In this document: positions 57,419 through 64,000 of the stretch, piece by piece | Layout: every line of letters begins with the position of its first letter | How positions within the stretch are numbered: position 1 is the first letter of the stretch | NCBI GenBank assembly: GCA_029007095.1 | Contig: JAQXHF010000004.1 | Coordinates: 1-64,000 of the forward strand | DNA length: 64,000 nucleotides | Origin: Clostridia bacterium | Lineage (GTDB): Bacteria; Bacillota; Clostridia; Oscillospirales; Acutalibacteraceae | Direction of reading: 5' to 3' | The notes under the pieces: generated by a model | The model's database searches: none | Told to the model about the DNA's origin: nothing | The model's input: the letters and a program-made list of their open reading frames with translations, nothing else | Translations under genes and position numbers: made by a program

Positions 57419-58555
57419 TTAAATTCGAGTGTCGAGTAAATCAACATAAGTCTCTTTGAACTTGTCAAAAGTTCCGTCTGCAATACTGTCACGAATTTTT
57501 TGCATCAGCGTATTATAAAAATAAAGATTATGAGTTACGCAAAGCCGCATTGCGAGCATCTCTTTGGCTTTGAAAAGATGCCGTATATAGGCTTTTGAAT
57601 GTCTCTGACAGGTGGGACAGCCGCAATCGGGATCTATCGGGGTATCGTCCTTCATATATTTCGCGTTATTGATGTTGATTATACCGTTCATCGTGAATAA
57701 ATGACCGTGACGCGCATTTCTGCTCGGCATAACGCAGTCAAAAAGGTCGACGCCTCGGCTGACGGCTTCGATTATATTGCCCGGAGTGCCGACTCCCATC
57801 AGATATCGGATTTTATCGGACGGCATATAAGGCTCAACAGATGAAATAATCCTATACATATCCTCTTTTGGCTCTCCGACGGCAAGACCGCCTATCGCAT
57901 AGCCGTCAAGATTCAGCTCTGCTATGCGCTGCATATGTTCGATTCTCAAATCATCGTAAACGCAGCCTTGATTTATGCCGAAAAGAAGCTGATTTTTGTT
58001 GACGGTATCCGGCAGAGAGTTGAGTCTTTCCATTTCCTCTTTGCATCTTACGAGCCATCTTGTTGTTCTGGCGCATGATTTTTCAGCATATTCGCGCGTT
58101 GACGGATTGGCGACGCATTCGTCAAAAGCCATAGCGATAGTTGAACCGAGGTTTGACTGAATTCTCATACTTTCCTCAGGTCCCATAAAAATCCGTCTGC
58201 CGTCGATGTGAGAGGCAAAGGTTACGCCCTCCTCCTTGATTTGACGAAGCTTAGCAAGCGAAAAAACCTGAAATCCGCCGCTGTCTGTCAGTATCGGACC
58301 GTCCCAACCGGTGAATTTGTGAAGTCCGCCAAGCTCCTTTATCAGCTCATCTCCGGGACGGACATGAAGATGATAGGTGTTGCAGAGCTGAACCTGAGCG
58401 CCAACCTCTTTTAAATCGTATGAGTCGAGAGCGCCTTTTATCGCGCCGCAGGTTGCGACATTCTGAAATGCCGGAGTCTGAATTGTTCCGTGAACCGTCG
58501 AGAATTCTCCGAGTCGTGCGTTTCCGTGTTTTTTTATAACTTTAAATTCTGCCAT
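57419..58555 (-). CDS. tgt: tRNA-guanine transglycosylase
   Basis: ILTDSGGFQVFSLAKLRQIKEEGVTFASHIDG; YLMGVGTPGNIIEAVSRGVDLFDCVMPSRNARHGHLF; CxCxxC zinc site DCGCPTC. Confidence 0.97.
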   Translation of the reverse strand: MAEFKVIKKHGNARLGEFSTVHGTIQTPAFQNVATCGAIKGALDSYDLKEVGAQVQLCNTYHLHVRPGDELIKELGGLHKFTGWDGPILTDSGGFQVFSLAKLRQIKEEGVTFASHIDGRRIFMGPEESMRIQSNLGSTIAMAFDECVANPSTREYAEKSCARTTRWLVRCKEEMERLNSLPDTVNKNQLLFGINQGCVYDDLRIEHMQRIAELNLDGYAIGGLAVGEPKEDMYRIISSVEPYMPSDKIRYLMGVGTPGNIIEAVSRGVDLFDCVMPSRNARHGHLFTMNGIININNAKYMKDDTPIDPDCGCPTCQRHSKAYIRHLFKAKEMLAMRLCVTHNLYFYNTLMQKIRDSIADGTFDKFKETYVDLLDTRI

Positions 58556-58564
58556 AATCTTCAC

Positions 58565-59590
58565 TCAGCCAATAAACATGGCGTCTCCAAAACTAAAAAA
58601 TCTGTATTTTTCTTCAACAGCGATTTTATACGCATGCATTGTATTTTCATATCCGCAAAAAGCGCTGACAAGCATAATAAGTGTGCTTTCGGGCAAATGG
58701 AAGTTTGTCAGCAAGGCGTCTATGCACTTGAATTTGTATCCGGGATATATGAATATACCCGTATCGTCCTCATATTCGCAAACCTTGCCGGCGGCCTGAC
58801 AAACGGATTCGAGAGTTCGGCAGCAAGTAGTGCCTACGGCGATTACTCTGTGTCCCGCAGCCTTGGTTTCGTTTATAAGCTCCGCTGTTTCTTTGGGGAT
58901 TCTGTAATGCTCGGTGTGCATCTTGTGTTCCTCAATGTTTTCGGTTTTAACGGGACGGAAAGTGCCTATTCCGACATGCAGAGTTACAAACCCTACCTTC
59001 ACGCCTTTTGCTTTGATTTTTTCGAGAAGTTCGGGGGTGAAGTGCAGACCTGCCGTGGGAGCGGCCGCTGAACCCAATTCCTTTGAATAAACAGTCTGAT
59101 ATCTTTCTTTATCTTCAAGGCGTTCTTTAATGTAATGCGGCAACGGCATTTCACCTATTTTATCAATAACATCATAGAAGTTTCCGTCATAGGTGAATTT
59201 GACAAGGCGGTTACCGTTTTCAAGCACCTTTTCTACTTCGGCGGTCAGCAAACCCTCACCGAAAGTAAATACTGAGCCTTCGCGCGCTTTCTTTCCGGGA
59301 CCTGCCAATACTTCCCATTCGTTTGCGTTCAGCCTTTTAAGCAGGAGAAATTCCACAATAGCGCCCGTGCCTTGCTTTACACCGTACATTCTTGCCGGTA
59401 GAACCCTTGTGTTGTTAAGGATCAGGCAATCGCCGGGATTAAGATAATCGGTAATTTCGTGAAAAATGCTGTGCTTGATTTCGCCTGTCTCTTTGTTGAC
59501 AATCATCAGCCGCGAGCTGTCTCTCGGCTCGGCAGGATGTTGAGCTATAAGCTCCTCAGGCAAATCGTAGAAGAAATCACTTTTTTTCAT
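58565..59590 (-). CDS. queA: S-adenosylmethionine:tRNA ribosyltransferase-isomerase
   Basis: [73 protein letters not shown]. Confidence 0.97.
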   Translation of the reverse strand: MKKSDFFYDLPEELIAQHPAEPRDSSRLMIVNKETGEIKHSIFHEITDYLNPGDCLILNNTRVLPARMYGVKQGTGAIVEFLLLKRLNANEWEVLAGPGKKAREGSVFTFGEGLLTAEVEKVLENGNRLVKFTYDGNFYDVIDKIGEMPLPHYIKERLEDKERYQTVYSKELGSAAAPTAGLHFTPELLEKIKAKGVKVGFVTLHVGIGTFRPVKTENIEEHKMHTEHYRIPKETAELINETKAAGHRVIAVGTTCCRTLESVCQAAGKVCEYEDDTGIFIYPGYKFKCIDALLTNFHLPESTLIMLVSAFCGYENTMHAYKIAVEEKYRFFSFGDAMFIG

Positions 59591-59614
59591 ATTAGGACCT
59601 CTGAAAAATTATTG

Positions 59615-59643
59615 TTGACTTAAATATATAAAAGTGGTATGAT
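59615..59643 (+). promoter_or_regulatory. Sigma-A-type promoter for asd
   Basis: TTGACT-17 nt-TATGAT. Confidence 0.65.
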
Positions 59644-59731
59644 TATAAACAATATTCGCATTAACTTATATATTATATTGCAAAGCGGATAAATAAGCAA
59701 TATTTTTTAAGAAAATTCAGGGGTGAATTGT

Positions 59732-60820
59732 ATGAAAAATTATAAGGTCGGTATCATAGGCGCAACGGGAATGGTTGGACAGAGGTTCGCAACTCTGCTT
59801 GAAAATCATCCTTGGTTTGAGGTTGTTGCGCTTGCAGCAAGCTCACGCTCGGCCGGTAAGACCTATAAGGAGGCTGTCGGCAGCCGCTGGTGTATGGATG
59901 TTCCGATGCCGAAAAATATGGAAGATCTCGTAATCTTTGACGCTCAGGCTGATGTTGAAAAAATCGCTGAGCTTGTTGATTTCGTTTTCTGCGCAGTAGA
60001 TATGAAGAAAGATGAAATCAAAGCTCTTGAAGAAAGATATGCTAAGGCTGAATGTCCTGTTATCTCAAATAACAGCGCAAACCGCTTTACACCTGATGTA
60101 CCTATGGTAATTCCTGAGCTGAACAGCGACCACATTGATGTTATTCCCGCACAGAGAAAGCGTCTCGGAACAAAGAGAGGCTTCATTGCGGTTAAATCCA
60201 ACTGCTCGCTTCAAAGCTATGTTCCCGCTGTTTATCCTCTCGACAAGGCAGGATTTAAGGTTAAAGATGTGCTTGTTTGCACATATCAGGCAATTTCGGG
60301 CGCAGGCAAAACCTTTGAAACTTGGCCGGATATGGTAGATAATGTAATTCCGTTTATCGGCGGTGAGGAAGAGAAGAGCGAACAGGAGCCGCTTAAAATT
60401 TGGGGTAAGCTTGAAAACGGCGAAATCGTTAAGGCTTCTGAGCCGAATTTCACCGCTCAGTGCATCAGAGTTCCGGTTTCAAACGGACATATGGGCGCTG
60501 TATTCGTAAGATTTGCCGACAAGGTTCCCACAAAGGAAGAAATCCTCGATGTTTGGCAGAATTTCTCAGGCGTTCCGCAGGAGTTTGATTTGCCGAGCGC
60601 ACCTAAGCATTTCCTCAATTATTTCACCGAGGACAATATGCCGCAGACTAAGCTCAACAGAGGACTTGAAGGCGGTATGGCTGTAAGCATCGGCAGACTT
60701 CGTGAAGATACGCAGTATGATTATAAGTTTGTATGTCTTTCACATAATACGCTCCGTGGCGCAGCGGGCGGCGGTGTTCTGCTTGCAGAATTACTCTGCG
60801 CGAAAGGCTATATGGACTAA
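59732..60820 (+). CDS. asd: Aspartate-semialdehyde dehydrogenase
   Basis: KVGIIGATGMVGQRFATLLENHPWFEV; VKSNCSLQSYVPAVYPL; TYQAISGAGKT. Confidence 0.93.
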   Translation: MKNYKVGIIGATGMVGQRFATLLENHPWFEVVALAASSRSAGKTYKEAVGSRWCMDVPMPKNMEDLVIFDAQADVEKIAELVDFVFCAVDMKKDEIKALEERYAKAECPVISNNSANRFTPDVPMVIPELNSDHIDVIPAQRKRLGTKRGFIAVKSNCSLQSYVPAVYPLDKAGFKVKDVLVCTYQAISGAGKTFETWPDMVDNVIPFIGGEEEKSEQEPLKIWGKLENGEIVKASEPNFTAQCIRVPVSNGHMGAVFVRFADKVPTKEEILDVWQNFSGVPQEFDLPSAPKHFLNYFTEDNMPQTKLNRGLEGGMAVSIGRLREDTQYDYKFVCLSHNTLRGAAGGGVLLAELLCAKGYMD

Positions 60821-60821
60821 T

Positions 60822-61031
60822 CCGGACTGCCTCAGTAAGCGAAGACCAAAAGAAACGGATTATATAGTAAAGATATAAGAAAAAACAGGTTCGTGCAAAT
60901 GTATGAACCTGTTATTTTTTTAAATTTTATGAAAAAAAGGAAGTTTCTTTTTATCCGTTTTTTTCCTCGGCGTATCACATACGCCTGTCGTCGAAAGAAA
61001 ACGAATTCTTCATCTTACTGCGGCAGTCCGG
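60822..61031 (+). repeat. Palindromic element, copy 1 of a tandem pair
   Basis: Arms CCGGACTGCCTCAGTAAG (60822-60839) / CTTACTGCGGCAGTCCGG (61014-61031), 17 of 18 complementary; internal AACAGGTTC/GAACCTGTT-T7 hairpin and GGCGTAT-CAC-ATACGCC hairpin. Confidence 0.85.
60885..60921 (+). terminator. Terminator hairpin inside copy 1 (downstream of asd)
   Basis: AACAGGTTCGTGC-AAAT-GTATGAACCTGTT followed by ATTTTTTT. Confidence 0.8.
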
Positions 61032-61039
61032 GCTAAAAA

Positions 61040-61235
61040 CGCAGTAAGCGAAGACCAAAAGAAACGAAAAAATAAAGAACAGGTTTATGCGAAAACAAAA
61101 TCGTATGAACCTGTTATTTTTTCAAAATGTTTACAAAAACAAGAAGTTTCTTTTTATCCGTTTTTTTCTCCTCGGCGTATCGCATACGCCTATCGTCAAA
61201 AGAAAACGAATTCTTCATCTTACTGCGGCAGTCCG
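61040..61235 (+). repeat. Palindromic element, copy 2 of the tandem pair
   Basis: Repeats GCAGTAAGCGAAGACCAAAAGAAACG...AACAGGTT..AACCTGTTATTTTTT...AAGTTTCTTTTTATCCGTTTTTTT...GGCGTATCGCATACGCC...CGAATTCTTCATCTTACTGCGGCAGTCCG; 5' outer arm truncated. Confidence 0.85.
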
Positions 61236-61330
61236 AAATGAAAAAATTAAGCGAAAATTAAGAAAAAGATTTATTAGAAAACGGAAATCGTGCATTTTTT
61301 TAGTTTTAACACATAATTGGAGCTGATTTT

Positions 61331-62224
61331 ATGAAAGAAACAGTTTTTACCGGCTCTGCCTGTGCGATTGTTACGCCGTTTGACGAGACGGGGAAGTTGG
61401 ATTTAAAGGCTCTGAAAAGGCAGATTGATTTTCAGATTGACAACGGTACAAAAGCTCTTGTGGTCTGCGGAACTACCGGAGAGGCTTCTACACTAAATTT
61501 AAGAGAAAGGCGTCAAATGATTAAGTCTGCGGTCAGATTTGTAGACGGCAGAGTTCCCGTGATTGCCGGTACGGGAAGCAACTGCACACAAACTGCGGTA
61601 AGGCTCAGTGAAGCGGCGGAGCTTTCGGGCGCAGACGCTCTGCTTATGGTGACGCCTTATTACAATAAATGCTCGCAGGAGGGACTTGTCGGGCATTACG
61701 GCTATATCGCGGAAAGAACGGAGTTGCCGATAATTGTTTATAATGTTCCGTCGAGGACGGGGGTGGATATCAAGCCGGAAACATACCTCGAACTGAGCAA
61801 AATCGAAAATATTGTAGCGACCAAAGAAGCTAACGGAAATATCTCGGCACTTGCAGAAACTATGAGTCTTTGCGGTGATGAGCTTAATATATACTGCGGA
61901 AACGATGATCAGACCGCTGCGTTTACCGCGATGGGCGCAAAAGGAGTTATTTCTGTTATGGCAAACATTCTGCCGGCTGAAACTGCCGAGCTTGCCGAAT
62001 CGGGAATTATAGGTAACATCGGACGAAGCGTTCAGCTTCAACTGAAATACCTTGAACTTTGCAAATGTCTTTTTTGCGATGTCAATCCGATTCCTGTTAA
62101 GGAGGCAATGTATCTGCTCGGTTATGACAGCGGTGTGACGCGGCTTCCCCTCACAAGAACAAAAAGAGCCAATCGCGAAAAAATCGAATTGACTCTTAAA
62201 AAGTACGGATTGCTGAACAGTTAG
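61331..62224 (+). CDS. dapA: 4-hydroxy-tetrahydrodipicolinate synthase
   Basis: GSACAIVTPFDETGKLD; VCGTTGEASTL; VTPYYNKCSQEGLVGHYGYIAE; YNVPSRTGVDI; ATKEANGNI. Confidence 0.96.
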   Translation: MKETVFTGSACAIVTPFDETGKLDLKALKRQIDFQIDNGTKALVVCGTTGEASTLNLRERRQMIKSAVRFVDGRVPVIAGTGSNCTQTAVRLSEAAELSGADALLMVTPYYNKCSQEGLVGHYGYIAERTELPIIVYNVPSRTGVDIKPETYLELSKIENIVATKEANGNISALAETMSLCGDELNIYCGNDDQTAAFTAMGAKGVISVMANILPAETAELAESGIIGNIGRSVQLQLKYLELCKCLFCDVNPIPVKEAMYLLGYDSGVTRLPLTRTKRANREKIELTLKKYGLLNS

Positions 62225-63105
62225 CGCACAAGCAATTTTTCAATTTTTATAATGCCTTCTTCGTGTTTGCCGAGGCCGAGCAGTTCGTTGTCGGGCGAAT
62301 AAACGCGGCAAATTCCGTCAGGCAAGTCGCCCTTTATTCTGTTAGCGTCAAGCTCTCCACCGTTTGAAAAACGAACGGATTGCTTTTCGCTGATATGAAT
62401 TTCGGGATAAACACCAAGCATTTCATCGCAGCTGTGTAAAACGGATTCGAGTTCTCCTGCGGAGGCAAGCGCTTCAAGCTCGTCAATCGTGACCGTCTGC
62501 GAAATATCAATTCCGTTTGCGCTTGTTCTCCTAAGGGCGGAGATTGCGGCGCCGCAACCTAAGGCGTCACCGATATCCGATGCCAGAGAGCGTATATAAG
62601 TGCCGGCAGAACAGGAAACTTCAATTTCAAATTCGCAGTTGCAAATACCGCTGATTATTTCGATTTTGTGGACGGTCACGCATCTTGCTTCTCTTTCAAC
62701 CTCGATTCCGCTTCGCGCGAGCTTGTAAAGCCGTACTCCGTCCTTTGAAACGGCGGAATACATCGGCGGTAACTGCTTTATATCTCCTATGAAAGAGGGG
62801 ATAATGTTTATGATATCTTCATCGGTCACGCTGACTTCGTTTTGTTTAAGTATTTTTCCCGTTGTGTCGAGAGTGTCGGTAACGGTACCAAGCAGAATTT
62901 TCGCGCGGTAGGATTTATCGTGCGTGGGCAGATATTGGGAAAATCGCGTAGCGCCCGAAAGCATTATCGGCAGAACGCCTGTCGCCATAGGATCGAGAGT
63001 GCCTGTGTGACCTGCTTTCTTAACGGAGCAAATCCGCCTTACTTTATTAACTGCTGTGAAAGATGTGATACCTTCGGGTTTGTCCAGAAAAATGAATCCT
63101 GTCAT
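62221..63105 (-). CDS. truB: tRNA pseudouridine(55) synthase
   Basis: GFIFLDKPEGITSFTAVNKVRRI; KKAGHTGTLDPMATGVLPIMLSGATRF; start 63105 chosen. Confidence 0.96.
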   Translation of the reverse strand: MTGFIFLDKPEGITSFTAVNKVRRICSVKKAGHTGTLDPMATGVLPIMLSGATRFSQYLPTHDKSYRAKILLGTVTDTLDTTGKILKQNEVSVTDEDIINIIPSFIGDIKQLPPMYSAVSKDGVRLYKLARSGIEVEREARCVTVHKIEIISGICNCEFEIEVSCSAGTYIRSLASDIGDALGCGAAISALRRTSANGIDISQTVTIDELEALASAGELESVLHSCDEMLGVYPEIHISEKQSVRFSNGGELDANRIKGDLPDGICRVYSPDNELLGLGKHEEGIIKIEKLLVR

Positions 63106-63148
63106 AATATTCTCCTGCATAGTCGGCTTTTAATATAATTATGATAGT

Positions 63149-63177
63149 ATTATACAATGTCCGTAGGAATTTTTCAA
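63149..63177 (-). promoter_or_regulatory. Sigma-A-type promoter for truB
   Basis: Minus strand TTGAAA-17 nt-TATAAT. Confidence 0.6.
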
Positions 63178-63315
63178 TATCTCTGAAATTTGGCGTATTT
63201 TGTGCAAAAATATCATAGCATAGCGCAATTTATATTTTGATATTGTAAAAATAAACAAAAACAAATCTGCCTTTTTGTAAATTATTTCAAAAATGAAAAA
63301 TTTTCGTCTGTTTGG

Positions 63316-63344
63316 TTGACTTTTTTGCCGCTATGGGATATTAT
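63316..63344 (+). promoter_or_regulatory. Sigma-A-type promoter for sigma factor gene
   Basis: TTGACT-17 nt-TATTAT. Confidence 0.6.
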
Positions 63345-63377
63345 AAATATCGTATCTTAGTCCTGTGAGGTGTCCGT

Positions 63378-63935
63378 ATGAATCAAAACTCCGTAAGCGA
63401 GGAAATGATTTATGCGGCGCGTAATGGCGATAAGACTGCAATGAATAGGCTGATAGCCGCTCTTGCGCCGGCTGTTGAAAAAATTGCCGGAGCTTATGCA
63501 GACAGATGTTCTCTGAGCAGATGCGACTTGATTCAGGAGGGTATGTTGGGATTGCTCAGCGCCGTTTACGGTTACAGACCGGACGGGAGCGCGGAGTTCA
63601 AGACCTATTCCTGCACCTGTATTACAAATCGTATCGTCTCCGCTGTCAGAAGCCAGTTGAGAGGTAAAAACGCACCGCTTAACAGCTATGTTCCGCTTGA
63701 GGATGTAGAACTGTCTAATTTTGAAGCCGATCCGCAGACAGTTGTGGATATGCAGGAAAAAATTCAGTCTATCGAGCAAAAAATCAAGGCCGAGCTTACT
63801 AAGCTTGAACGCGAAGTGCTTGAGCTACATATTGCAGGCCATAATTACAGCTATATTGCCGCAACTCTTTCAATCAACGAGAAATCCGTTGATAACGCTC
63901 TGCAACGGGCGAGGAAAAAGCTCAGAGAAGATTAG
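63378..63935 (+). CDS. Sigma-70 family RNA polymerase sigma factor
   Basis: CDLIQEGMLGLLSAVYGYRPDGSAEFKTYSCTCITNRI region 2; C-terminal LTKLEREVLELHIAGHNYSYIAATLSINEKSVDNALQRARKKL region 4. Confidence 0.88.
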   Translation: MNQNSVSEEMIYAARNGDKTAMNRLIAALAPAVEKIAGAYADRCSLSRCDLIQEGMLGLLSAVYGYRPDGSAEFKTYSCTCITNRIVSAVRSQLRGKNAPLNSYVPLEDVELSNFEADPQTVVDMQEKIQSIEQKIKAELTKLEREVLELHIAGHNYSYIAATLSINEKSVDNALQRARKKLRED

Positions 63936-63989
63936 AGATACTCCAAAATGCGCCGTGCGGCGTAAAACTTTTTTAGAGAGGTAAAAATT

Positions 63990-64000
63990 ATGTACGAAGA
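63990..64000 (+). CDS. Start of a further CDS, cut by the window end
   Basis: gagaggtaaaaattATGTACGAAGA: RBS plus ATG; only a few codons visible. Confidence 0.4.

Noticed and set aside
61087-61326. 79-aa ORF within the second palindromic repeat
   Set aside because: Runs through hairpins of a repeat whose first copy has no matching ORF; no coding signature.
1-64000. CRISPR arrays, rRNA or tRNA genes, prophage or transposase genes
   Set aside because: No regularly spaced short repeats, recognisable tRNA/rRNA sequences, integrases or transposases were seen by eye; a tRNAscan/Infernal run would be decisive.

Overview
The window looks like chromosomal DNA from a gut-type Firmicute (Clostridia/Oscillospiraceae-like; inferred from gene content and AT-rich intergenic regions, not searched). 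Three parts stand out. (1) About 1-13.1 kb is a co-directional surface-protein locus. It encodes a 2412-aa GLUG/beta-helix-type secreted protein, four small proteins with SipW-type 'AWF' signal peptides (TasA/camelysin-like), three ER-type (Ser/His) signal peptidases interleaved with them, and two paralogous membrane-anchored proteins, one with a very lysine-rich cytoplasmic segment. This is the best candidate for an undescribed extracellular fibre or matrix system. (2) About 13-34.6 kb is mixed: QueG-like Fe-S protein, DUF896, CdaR-like regulator, ftsEX plus M23 hydrolase, FAD dehydrogenase, pyruvate kinase, secreted ceramidase-like and alpha/beta-hydrolase proteins, a membrane-anchored dockerin/CBM-like protein, GH36, nadE, PPTase and a TtcA-like gene. 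(3) About 34.7-64 kb is mostly conserved housekeeping: lon, ysxC/engB, dnaD/dnaI-like, hprK, glcK, murB, rapZ, whiA, dnaE, pfkA, pcrA, yajC, ribU with an FMN riboswitch, tgt, queA, asd, dapA, truB and a sigma factor. Notable non-coding signals are a structured leader with a possible 11-codon leader peptide upstream of a GNAT gene (41.05-41.24 kb), a tandem palindromic repeat with conserved hairpins between asd and dapA (60.82-61.24 kb), an FMN riboswitch with an SD-sequestering hairpin, and a 39-codon ORF absent from the ORF track. All family assignments come from reading the translations; no searches were run.
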